Assembly (NCBI GenBank): GCA_033032175.1
Contig: CM065310.1
Span: 7,626,001-7,690,000, forward strand
From: Saturnia japonica
Lineage: Eukaryota > Arthropoda > Insecta > Lepidoptera > Saturniidae
Reading direction: 5' to 3'
Length of the DNA: 64,000 nucleotides
Shown: positions 1-9,008 of the stretch, piece after piece
How positions within the stretch are numbered: position 1 is the stretch's first letter
Layout: each line of letters begins with the position of its first letter
Position numbers and translations under genes: made by a program
The notes under the pieces: model-generated
Seen by the model: only the letters and a program-made list of their open reading frames with translations
The model's database searches: none
Told to the model about the DNA's origin: nothing

Positions 1-2040
1 CAACTTTTTTTTCCTCTTATCGGACGGACAATCATTAATAATTTCAGACTTAGTTTAAAAAAAGAATCAACAAGTCTATTGTCGTGTTTTAATAAGCCGG
101 AAATTGTTATAGTTTTTTTTTACAATTTCAATTACTGGTTCTTGATATAATCTTAATCCTTATTCTAAATTTTTATTATTATGTAGTTATTTAGTTTTCT
201 TGTATTTTCAGAGACGTTATTTTTCTTATTATTAGGTATTTAACAGTTTAAATGTCCGTTTGTTTTAATACGTAAAATTATATACATGTAACCAACCATT
301 TCAATAGAAGGCAAGTAATAAGGATTAAAAAGAGTTAAGTAATCTCAAAAACTGCGTACAAAATACACTGGGATAAAGAAATGTTTGGTAGAAACTGAAC
401 GTAAAAATAAAAAGTACAAACTGTGAAGAATAATATTGTTGTATAACAACCTACCTTTGAAAGTAATTCATCTTTCAAATAAGAATATTTCACGCTTTAT
501 GAAGCGTATTTTTGTTGAAATATAATATTATCTAAGAAACTTCGCCTATTCAAACTCATGCAAGTAACATTTCTCTTTCAACTAATTTTATATCGAGAAC
601 CATTATCAATATTTATTTCGTTTGAGTTTAATATACGCATTTTGTACAAATAATTTATAAATAACTTATTTTATTATGCGCAAATACCATCATAAAATCA
701 ACTCCAAAAAAAATGTTTTCATTGTTCCACAAGATGTAAAATGTCGAAATAAAATGGTTTCAAGCAGTGCGACGACCTAATACCAAAACAACATTTTTTT
801 TTGTTGTGAAGATTATTTTGATGTATAGTTATAGTGATTAATAATTATATATGTAATCGAATAAAGTAAATAAATAGAATTCGATAAAAAAAATTAACCA
901 AACTCTGTTATCATAAGTATATCCACATCAAGTATATTATCGAAATTAATCTTTATAAATCCTTTATCACACATGACTAAATAAAATTAGCTGTTATAAA
1001 TTTTTTTGTACTAAAATTCAGATATTTTTGTCAAATCACGTGTAGAAGCCGTTGACACTGTACTATCGTGAAATTCCTTTTACAGTCTGAGGTGAAAACG
1101 CGTTCGTAGTCATGTGATTCTTTTTAAAATCTTATCAATTTTCAATTATTTATAATTAAGTCTACTATCGATTATAATTTATGTTACAGTTTTAAAATAC
1201 ATTAAAAAATATATATTGTCGATAAATCCCATACATTTTAATGATATTTGAATTTGTCACGATTTACATTTGCTTCGGTATTGTAACAGCGGAAAATTAT
1301 TGGTAAAATAAATAAATAAATTATATGTTATAGTTTTATACTATCTTAGAGATATCAATTAACATTAACGTAACCCTCTAGAGTCCAGTTCTATTTATCA
1401 TATGTGGATAAAATGCGAGTGTTTTTGATCCGTTCAAACAGTTTGATGGATTGTGTAGCTGGGAATATTGATAGAAAATACAGGAGCCGTGAACGGAGGG
1501 ATATAAGTACGTCTGTTCTCACGCATCACTATCTAAACTTTTCCAATAACAACTTTATAAAAATATTATGTTTTCATGTATACATAAGTACGACTAAGTA
1601 AGTAAGTATATTGTTGCAAAAATTTGATATTAAATTATGTGTTGAATATAAAGGACTGAATATAGAAGAAATTTTTCACATAGGTACTTCAACAGTAGAC
1701 GATAGTTATAGTATTTGATTACTATATATTTTTCTGAAAAGTTATAATAACATATTAATTAATCAACATAAGGAAAAAGAAACTATGAAATTGAATAAAA
1801 TAAATAGTCTTTTTTCAAAAGAGTTGTTATAAATTACAAAGCTTCTGACTATTTCACAAATTACAAATAATGAGCTACAAATAGTTTTTATGGGATCTAA
1901 GTCTCTCATGTAGTGATGTCGAGGTTTTGATTTGTTAGATTATCTTTAATATTTTATCTATCAAAATGTTTTATATTTAATTTTATCTCAAAAATCTCTG
2001 ATAGTCGTCTATTGTAAAGAGCACTGATCAAAAATATAAC
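1..2040. other. AT-rich non-coding DNA, no gene seen
   Basis: This stretch has very high A+T, many short homopolymer runs and only short chance open frames. The longest, 65 codons at 1404-1601 on the plus strand, has no recognisable motif and no convincing splice or Kozak context. I recognise no repeat family here, although old decayed copies could be present. Confidence 0.6.
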
Positions 2041-2245
2041 ATTTTTTTCTGCCCTTTGCATGTAGTCCGGATTTAACTCATAAACAGCTCGAGCGGTCTT
2101 TTAGGAAATTTCATACACGGGAAGCTTATATAATTTCTTAATTGATATGTTTTGAAAGTTGTCAATAATATGAAAAGAAATAAAATTAACATACGAAAAT
2201 AATTACTATATAATAAACGCGTGCAGAGCCGGGGGTCACCCCTAG
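2041..2245 (+). mobile_element. Helitron-like element, 3' fragment
   Basis: The segment shares with the complete copy at 25960-26607 the phrases 'tccggatttaactc', 'atttcatacacgggaagc' and the ending 'ataaacgcgtgcagagcc'. It ends in CTAG at 2242-2245 followed by T, after a short GC-rich inverted repeat (GGGGTcACCCC). A 3' hairpin followed by CTRR and insertion before T are standard Helitron end features. The 5' TC terminus is missing, so this is a truncated non-autonomous copy. It encodes nothing. Confidence 0.6.
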
Positions 2246-2650
2246 TATCTAATAAAACTCAATAAATATCTATAAATGTTATAGGTAAAGCTGATAATAG
2301 AATTTCCTATAGCATCGTTGACATGAGCAAATATGTTCGACATAGAAATATTTTCTTTTTCATATTTCATCAATTACATGTTATACGGATGCTGTCGTGA
2401 TATATAAAATACAATCTGTAGGAGGTAAAAGACACGCAATTACGTAGGTGGGTAGATATGAAACCCACGTAGATAAAATAAGGGAAAATTATTTTATATA
2501 TATATAAACTTGTCAGAATTTAGGTATTCTATAAAATTATATGTTGCGTAATGATTCAGAAAACATAACAATATTACCATGAACGATAGACGTTAACAAT
2601 ATACCACGCTGGCTATGACGCCTTTTCGCAAGGCTTCGTAATACGCAGGC
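2246..2650. other. AT-rich spacer with a short TA tract
   Basis: Unassigned AT-rich DNA lies between the Helitron fragment and the (AC)n tract. There is a short (TA)n stretch near 2496-2506. I see no gene. Confidence 0.5.
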
Positions 2651-2684
2651 GAACACACGAACACACACACACACACACACACAT
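2651..2684. repeat. (AC)n microsatellite, 5' flank of an R1-clade LINE
   Basis: About 12 AC units, nearly pure from 2661, stop at 'acat', directly before the first base of reverse-transcriptase-like coding sequence. A matching (CA)n tract stands at the other end of the element (3589-3609). The pair is best read as one microsatellite split by the insertion. Confidence 0.85.
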
Positions 2685-3412
2685 ACGACCTTGCCCAACG
2701 TAGGAGGCCCGAAGCAGATAAGGAGGGCGTTACTGACGACTGTAGTAACATCAGTACTCACCTACGGAATCCCCATCTGGGCTGATGCGCTTAAAATACA
2801 GGAAGCACGAAGGAAAATTGCACCAGTGTATCGGCTGAGTGACGCTGTGAACGTTATTGCCGGGATGCTGCCAATTGAAGTACTAGCCGATGAACGGAAA
2901 GCCCTTTACCACCGTAAAGTAACAACTACATTGAGCCCTGGAGAACTTGGCACGGAGGAAAGGCTAAAGATAGCATACGACGATGGAAATCGAAGTGGGA
3001 TACCAGTACAAAAGACCTACCGTCTTATTCCACAAGCTGATATCTGGTTGAACCGTAATCACGGAGAGGTCAATTACTACCTGACACAAATGATCTATCT
3101 TGCTATCGGGCATACCTCTATAAATATAAGCACGAGGTATCTCCAATGTGCCCGTCCTGCCCAGGAGTTAGTGAAGATGCAGAACACGTGTTTTTTACGT
3201 GTCCTCGTTTTGACCTGTTACGTAATACATGGGCAGGGGCCCTTACGAAGAAAATTCAGCCAGAGTCTTTGATAGAAGCTATGCTTTCATCAGAGGCAGC
3301 ATGGCAAGCGACAAGCGCTTTTGCGACGGAAGTTCTTCAGGAACTCCGTCGGTTGGAAAGAAAGCGGTCGGAAAAGAAAACCCGTGACATTAGCACGACG
3401 GAAGAGCAGTAG
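2685..3412 (+). pseudogene. R1-clade LINE ORF2, C-terminal fragment with CCHC motif
   Basis: ORF2 of R1-clade LINEs encodes endonuclease plus reverse transcriptase. Only the tail is present here. The first frame reads LPNVGGPKQIRRALL, then LTYGIPIWADAL and VNVIAGMLPIEVLADER, all typical of the region after the RT palm in this clade. A frameshift at about 3095-3110 moves the frame; the second frame (open to the stop at 3410-3412) carries the cysteine-rich motif CPSCPGVSEDAEHVFFTCPR, the usual C-terminal zinc-binding motif of R1 ORF2. The RT catalytic boxes lie upstream of the truncation and are absent. With only one frameshift over about 725 bases, the copy is not very old. It is not functional. 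Confidence 0.85.
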
Positions 3413-3588
3413 CTAGAGCCTCCCTCCACGAAGTAATGCCTAGCGGCGGTTCCTTGGGGGAAGAGGAGGTTGACGCCAGAGGAGGTTTTTAGTCGGTATG
3501 GGGGCAGTCATAGCTTCGAGTCCGACATACCCAGGTTAGACCCTCATGTTACGTAAGAGTATTTTTGTCCATACCTCTGGAAAAAAAA
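2685..3588 (+). mobile_element. 5'-truncated R1-clade non-LTR retrotransposon inserted in (AC)n
   Basis: This insertion of about 0.9 kb starts inside the C-terminal part of the reverse-transcriptase ORF and runs through a GC-richer 3' untranslated region (about 3413-3580) to an A8 tail at 3581-3588. The coding part is R1-like (see the pseudogene entry). The 3' part holds a 'gtatgggggcagtcatagct' block that I associate with R1-clade LINEs. From established knowledge, the R1 clade includes families with fixed targets, among them Mino and Waldo types that insert into AC-type microsatellites. The position between two AC tracts fits such a family. Assignment to a named family is inference. The copy is dead because of truncation and one frameshift. 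Confidence 0.85.
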
Positions 3589-3609
3589 CACACACACACA
3601 CACGCACAC
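3589..3609. repeat. (CA)n microsatellite, 3' flank of the R1-clade LINE
   Basis: This CA tract begins at the base after the A8 tail of the element. It is interrupted by one G (cacgcacac). It mirrors the AC tract at 2651-2684. Confidence 0.85.
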
Positions 3610-4059
3610 GTAAAATTTGGAAACCGATATAATAGGAAACGCTGTACAATGTATTCTATCTCATTGTCTCGCAGGCTTAATACTATAGATGTATTTGTTT
3701 GTCTCTTTTTAGGGTTGCATTTTAATTTTATCGAGCTTCAGATCACAACGATGCTAAAGAAGTTTTCACATTAAAAAAGCAACACTTTAAATACACCTAT
3801 TAATCAATTTATAATGTTTAGGTACAACGCAATAGAATATACAGTTATGAATAATCGTAATTTTGCACTTTATCTGACTACTTCCAGATATTTTGTTAAA
3901 CGCAATTTCATCTACTTCTTGAGTCTGTTTAAATTAGAATGAGTTAAAGTAGCAGGAAGGGTTTTAAAGAGAGGCAGGATACTGAAAAATTTCTTTGGAG
4001 ATTTCTCTCCACTTGGGACTTTCTGATTGATGTAACTAATACCTCCACTTACTTACTTA
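3610..4059. other. Unassigned AT-rich DNA
   Basis: The only open frame (3565-3774, plus) starts inside the CA tract and has no family features. I see nothing else. Confidence 0.5.
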
Positions 4060-4375
4060 CAGATAATGAAGTCTTAAAAATTTCATTAATTCTTAATCGG
4101 TTTTCATGAAATTTTGTTTACGAGAAGTATAAGTCATTCCATAATTGATAGGCTATAAAAACTGTAAAAAATACTTTTGAAGTTGTAAAAAAAATTGTAT
4201 TCACATTCGCTTTTGACAAAATTTCATAGGCGGATGCCCAAGTGACTTCATAATTTATAAGCTACAAGAATCGTCAACATTAATTTCAGGAATACATATG
4301 TAAAAAAATACGGAGTTTTCATCCAATTTTAATGAAAATTGTACTCAATATGTATTATGTATATCTTATTATATT
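4060..4375 (+). mobile_element. Helitron-like internal fragment
   Basis: It contains two diverged units of the phrase set found repeated inside the Helitron at 25960-26607: 'ttcttaatcggtttt..', 'aaattttgt..acg.gaag', 'ataattgataggctataa', then a second round near 4200-4270. Neither terminus is preserved. Confidence 0.4.
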
Positions 4376-4379
4376 AAGT

Positions 4380-4535
4380 GAGCAATTCTTGTATATATAT
4401 ATATGTAATTGGTTTCTCAGAAATGGCTCCAAAGATTTCGATGAAACTTTGCATTTAGATAATGTTTTACATTCAAAATTTACCTAGTTAGGTGTTTTTT
4501 TTTAAGACACCGAGCACAGCTCGGTCGCCCAGATA
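4380..4535 (+). repeat. Dispersed repeat family E, copy 1
   Basis: Begins near a short TA tract and carries 'ttggtttctcagaaatggct', 'gatgaaactttgcatttaga', 'aatgttttacatt' and a terminal small hairpin (cGAGCacaGCTCg) followed by 'gcccagatatt'. Related copies lie at 38041-38195 (plus) and 40630-40735 (minus). I cannot assign the family to a class. It has no coding capacity. Confidence 0.55.
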
Positions 4536-5330
4536 TTAAAAGTAATATAAATAAAAATAAATTGTATGCAGCTCAAGAGTTTGTTTGTTTAAACGCTCTA
4601 TAGTCTGGGACTTCCAGTCAGATTTGAATAATTCTATTTGTATTTAATAATTTATTTATTTAAGAAGGTTAAAGGCTATATAACTTTACGCTGCTACCCT
4701 AAGAAGCGGACCAGTAACTATGAACGTCAAATAATCTGACAAGCTGTAGGTAAATCGGTAAGTGAGAACTAGTATGAAATAATTTCATGAAAATAAGTCG
4801 TATATTAACGTTTTGGTTTTGAGACTATAATGTTTATTATTGTCATAATAATGGATAAAATTTATCAAACGTGCTCAAGATGAACGTTGCTTATTTACAC
4901 GCGAGGATGAGAAAACAAGAACTAACACAAGTAATCACAAGTCTGATACATAATTACTCCGCAATATATCCGTGAAGCAATGTACGAACATATCCGCATC
5001 GCCACTAGACAGGGAGCACGGTATAGCATGAAATTACATGCTTTAAATTTTATTGATCAATGACTACCTAGTTATTGAGTATACGTGAGAAAATAATATA
5101 TCGTTTTCGATTTTCTGTTCCCCTCAAATTACACACAAACCTTATAACTAGAACATGCACTCTCAGTAAAGCAAATGTCGAAATGCATTCGCCACTTTCA
5201 CAGAAAGAAATAGTTGCTAAATTACTAAATCTATTTTTTAATAAGTTTTATACCTTGATATGACATTAAAATTGAAAACTACTTAATTTCTGATAGCTCA
5301 ATTTGTTTTTGTTGTTGATTTATCATTTAA
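4536..5330. other. Unassigned AT-rich DNA
   Basis: No motif-bearing open frame and no recognised repeat. Confidence 0.5.
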
Positions 5331-5375
5331 CTAGCGCTTTGCCCGCGGCTTCGCTCGCATAAAAAAGCTTGGTTA
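5331..5375 (-). mobile_element. Helitron-like 3' terminal remnant
   Basis: Read on the minus strand this short piece ends in a GC-rich segment (revcomp of 'ctttgcccgcggcttcgctc') and CTAG at 5331-5334. It has the same type of ending as the Helitron copies elsewhere in the window. Only the last few tens of bases remain. Confidence 0.4.
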
Positions 5376-5557
5376 TTGTGTACAACTGAAGTGGATTGGA
5401 AATATTAGGTCGGGGAAAAGTGTTTGCATAACGTATGTATAAATTTGATTATAAAATTTCTTTGGCTGTACTATTTGTATCTGGTTGGTTTTAGTAACAT
5501 TGAAAAGGTTACATTAAAAATAAAAAAGTTGTTTCCCGCTATTTTTCATTAAAAATG

Positions 5558-5742
5558 AGTGAATCAAATGAAGAAACCTAAAGAACCGTGTACTCATTTG
5601 CGATTAATTATTGAGACGTAATGAAAACGAGCTATTTTTGAAGAGATTGATAACTGGCGTTGAAAAGTGGATCACGTGCGACAAGAACGTGTGAAAAGGT
5701 CGTGGTCTAAGGCCGGCCAGATTTCACAGACCGTGGCTAAAC
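5558..5742 (+). pseudogene. mariner transposase, degenerate N-terminal part
   Basis: Downstream of the left inverted end a frame starts at an ATG (5558) with MSESNEE, then meets a stop after about nine codons. The following DNA keeps the style of the mariner N-terminal DNA-binding region (HTH) but is broken by stops and shifts. It is interrupted at 5743 by the poly(T) start of the nested minus-strand retroelement. I assign it by its position between a mariner inverted end and the clear transposase C-terminal part after the insertion. Confidence 0.55.
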
Positions 5743-6891
5743 TTTTTTTTTTTTAACTTGGAGATACCCGTCATGGGTACACACCCGCCCGGGGGGACGA
5801 GTGGTTGTGTGAGACTCCTACTCACTAAAACTCCACGGTGTACCATCGGCCGCCATAGTGGGACGCCGCAGGAAATGCTGTTGTATTCTGCTGCGTCACC
5901 CCGGCGGCCGGCCCCAGTCGTGCCTCCGGCGCTAAAGAGAGACAGTCTGGTACAACCCCAACTATCCCCCAGACGGCTGAACCAGTGCAATGGGAAGATT
6001 GGCCCCCCGATCCATCTCCCCTTGATTCAGCAAGGGCAGAGGAAGGAGGAGAAAAGCGCCCCCCCTTCTATCCAACGTCTACGCTAACCTCTGCTGAGAT
6101 AATTGGCATCGGCGGAGCCTTGCCCTTGGTGGTCGGCGGCCTGCAGATAGCTCCTCCCATTTGATACCCAGCCGGTCTCCTGGCATCGGCACATACGGCG
6201 CATTGGTGCTTTTCAGCGTACTGCAGCGCCTTGTCGCCGGGCAGCCCACATCGGAAGCACAGGGCTCCACGGTCAACTATCGACGGGCAGAGTGGGCGAG
6301 TGTAGCCCACACCTATGCACCTAAAACAGCGCATAGGCTCACCTTCCAGGAGGCGCACATGAGCTGCACTCCACCCGACAAGGAGGCGACCTGCCTCAAC
6401 CAACACCTTAGAAGCTGCGACGGAGAGCGAGAGGTGCACTGCACCTGTGCCTCTGCCATATGCCCGTATGGCTCCAGCCCTGCTTAGGGGTTTTCGCAAC
6501 CAGTCCTAGCAGCCACAGCCGCCACAACCTCTTCCGCCGACACTGAGTCGTCCAACCGAATAACGCGAACGTCCGCCATTTTAACCAGCCTAGCGATAGT
6601 AGCCTCGCCCACCAACACCGTCTGTAGGATTTCGGCTATCCAGTCCGCCTGCTGCGAGCCACAGGAGCCCCGGATCTCCACAATCCTGGATCCCGTAGCT
6701 GTGGCCCTAGTCGATATATCCTCGATACCGAGGTCCGCCAGCACAACATGGTCCCGCGTCTTTAAGAGAGCTTCCCTATAGCTCAGTCCTCCCGCCAAGG
6801 CCTCTGACAGCAGTGTAATAAGCACTGCAGCTGAGCGCGGTGTCGAGGGGAACTTTGCCTTAGGCTTACGCCCATGTGACCGTGGCTAAAC
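5729..6891 (-). mobile_element. R1-clade derivative (gag plus 3' end, no RT) nested in mariner
   Basis: A minus-strand retroposed insert with a perfect 14-bp target duplication, GACCGTGGCTAAAC, at 5729-5742 and 6878-6891. Its 3' end carries a 12-base A-tail (T12 at 5743-5754 on the plus strand). From its 5' end at 6877 it holds a gag-type ORF1 fragment, then after the zinc-knuckle region passes directly into a GC-rich untranslated 3' segment (about 5755-6067). No reverse-transcriptase or endonuclease sequence lies between them. So this is not a simple 5' truncation, which would keep the 3' part of ORF2; it is an internally deleted, non-autonomous derivative. The GC content is much higher than the surrounding DNA. 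The order of events is clear: mariner first, this element second. Confidence 0.85.
6068..6877 (-). pseudogene. R1-clade gag-like ORF1 with three decayed zinc knuckles
   Basis: ORF1 of R1-clade LINEs encodes a nucleic-acid-binding gag protein. The upstream frame (6877 down to a stop at 6484) reads through AAVLITLLSEALAGGLSYREALL, which fits the region before the knuckles. A frameshift at about 6484-6499 leads to the second frame, with GRLLVGWSAAHVRLLEGEPMRCFRC and three CCHC-type knuckles. In each one the metal-binding His is replaced: knuckle 1 C58-C61-Y66-C71, knuckle 2 C81-C84-D89-Y94 (last Cys lost as well), knuckle 3 C100-C103 with Y for H (numbering from the Met at 6499). The protein would not be functional. 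The N-terminal part of gag is missing at the 5' truncation. Confidence 0.8.
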
Positions 6892-7391
6892 CTGGGCTAA
6901 CTCGAAATAAGGTGATGCTGTGTGTATGGTGGAACTGAAAGGGCATTGTTCATTATGAGCTTTTATCGCCCCGAAAAACCATCGACTCGGATTTCTACTG
7001 CCAACAATTGATGAGATTAAAGGAAGCAGTTAAGAGAAAGCGGTCGGAATTGATCAACAGGAAGGGTGCGGTCTTTTATCACGTTAATGCTAGACCACAC
7101 ACGTCTTTATCCGCTCAGCAAAAATGAAGAGAGTTTGGCTGGGAAGTGTTAGTGCATCCACCATATAGCCCTGACCTTGCACCTTCAGACTTTCACCTGT
7201 TTCGGTCTCTTCAGAATTCATTAGGTTCTGTAAGGTTAACATCAAAAGAGGACTGTCAATACTATTTGACGTGTTTTTTTATCAGAAGTCTCGAATTTTC
7301 TACAGCCACGGGATCATGTCTCTACCTACAAAATAGCAGAAAGTCAACGAATAAAACGGCACATATATATACAGTAAATAAATGTAAATAA
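6892..7391 (+). pseudogene. mariner transposase, catalytic C-terminal part, broken
   Basis: This resumes the mariner coding region after the nested insert. It shows VWWNWKGIVHYELL, the HVNARPHT block and, after a stop codon at about 7125, the hallmark HPPYSPDLAPSDFHLF that contains the third acidic residue of the DD34D catalytic triad (the D in APSDFHLF). The final frame (7146-7391) is open to a stop near the right inverted end but its C-terminus is unlike the family, so more frameshifts are likely. Mariner transposases are about 345 residues; far less is readable here. Confidence 0.8.
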
Positions 7392-7453
7392 AATTTGAAA
7401 AAAATGTCTTGAGTTTTCATATAAAAATTTGAAGAAACTTTTTCCCGGACTTA

Positions 7454-7783
7454 TTACTAATATAGACTATGACGTCTGAAATGCCACAAAAACTCCCTAG
7501 AAAGTTATAATAAGGGTGCCACCATTTCGTTAGGATACTGAAATCATTGTAGAACAGGACACTCTTTATACACTGGATAATGGCAGTAACGGTCTTCAAT
7601 AAAGAAGACTAGTTGCTAAATTAGGAAGAAGAACATAACTTTCAAATAACATTTGCTCGTGTTTTTTTTTATATATTATATGGTGGGTTGTTAGTACCGA
7701 TCAGCATTTTTTTGGTTTGTACTGTGCTTACCATGAGGTACATACAGTGCCGTAACTTTATTGTGTTAACTACAATAAAAAAA
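7454..7783. other. Unassigned DNA between mariner and the tandem duplication
   Basis: AT-rich with no recognised repeat. Ends at the duplication breakpoint, where 'TAG' is shared by both borders. Confidence 0.5.
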
Positions 7784-8474
7784 TAGATTCTAACTACAAT
7801 ATCGTATTACCGTAATTTTCAAAATGTATAGTGTTATTTATTAGTGTTATTGTATTGAACATTTCGTTCACTATTATTTCTCCATCATTAATATCGTATT
7901 ACATCTCACTAATGAACATCACTACTCAAAGCGGAACAGTAGTTCGTACTACAATACTACTTTCACGCTGATTATTACGTTTCAAATTAGAGAGGAATTA
8001 TTTGATGAAAAATGTAATAAATTTATTCCTGGCTTGTTACGGGTAAACGGAAGATTTTATTGAATTTTAAATAAATACCCGGATGTTTACTTTGTAAATA
8101 TATCAATATTTATTAGACACATTTATTACTTTATTGTTATTGAATCAGGTTATGTTCATGAACCTGTTTTTGCTTGGAATTGATTTTCTTAAGAAAAAAG
8201 GTTCGTATAATATTAATAAGCAAATAGTTTTTAGTTCAGTCGTGTATGCTTCAGGATCGATTAAATATAATATTAATTCAACTGAGGTCTGAAAAAATAC
8301 TATTATATATATTTGTCATGTTTTTGCTTAGAATTAATTTCTTGGGATTATAATTTAAGGATATTATAGTTGTAATTTTAACCAAAAATTGTGTTGATAG
8401 TTTAGAACTTAAGAACGTTATAACAATTATTTAAAGATGAATTTCAAACTTAATTTCGAGAAGAATTAAAATGA

Positions 8475-9008
8475 TTACAAAAAATAAATACAATAAATGG
8501 TAAATGCACTAAAAATTTTATTATAAACGTTTGTATGATCATATAAAAAGTAATGCTTTAATATTATAAGTGACATGTTATGGATCATTGAACGATATTC
8601 CGATAAAATTACAGTAATGAAACTTTTATTTTCTGTCGTAAATATGCGATACATCACCAGAATTACGAAACTGAACGCAATGGGCCACAAAAAGAACGCT
8701 AATTGAATTTTCTCGAATACTTTTATATATCCCACCATTTCTGCTCCAGCGAGTTTTGTGTTACTTAGATATATCTTCCTTTATTAGAAAGTATTAGTTG
8801 CGGCCATCAGAGTCCAATAATCTCGGATTAGGGAATTGTCACAATTGGCTTGATCCAGGGTGTGGGTGCTGAGATAAAGTACTGTGTTAGTCAATAAATT
8901 GCCAAATGGTAGCCAGTGCGTGCAATAATTGAATGCTACGAGAATCTCAACGCTACAGTCTACAAGCGTAGCACTCGTAGCGTATGTGTTGCAGCATTCT
9001 ATACACAA
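8475..9008 (-). other. Two same-frame open segments, unknown (unit 1)
   Basis: On the minus strand, 9008-8784 gives 74 codons beginning MCIECCNTYATSATLVD and ending in two stops. In the same frame, 8738-8475 gives 87 codons starting MVGYIKVFEKIQLAFFLWPI, with one strongly hydrophobic stretch (about residues 12-33) that could span a membrane. I recognise no family. They may be chance frames. The 87-codon frame is the better candidate for a real or former exon because of its length and hydrophobic pattern. An exact copy is in unit 2 at 11825-12358. Confidence 0.15.

Larger units (their letters stand above)
5408..7451 (+). mobile_element. mariner transposon split by an R1-clade insertion
   Basis: Both ends are present. 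The left end 'ggtcggggaaaagtgtttgc' is preceded by TA (5406-5407). The right end, read as its reverse complement, starts 'agtccgggaaaaagtttctt' and is flanked by TA (7452-7453). Imperfect inverted ends plus a TA target duplication are the mariner signature. After subtracting the nested insert and its duplicated target (5743-6891), about 0.9 kb of mariner remains, against about 1.3 kb for a full element, so there is an internal deletion near the insertion point or inside the ORF. The copy cannot transpose by itself. Confidence 0.85.

Noticed and set aside
1404..1601. 65-codon plus frame
   Set aside because: No motif, AT-biased composition, no splice or start support; expected by chance.
2537..2761. 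74-codon minus frame with a Cys-Val repeat
   Set aside because: The Cys-Val run is only the AC microsatellite read on the opposite strand.
5724..6087. Frames on both strands in the GC-rich block
   Set aside because: This is the 3' untranslated part of the gag-only R1-clade derivative; the frames are open because GC-rich DNA has few stops.
6161..6487. 108-codon plus frame
   Set aside because: Antisense shadow of the minus-strand gag-like sequence.
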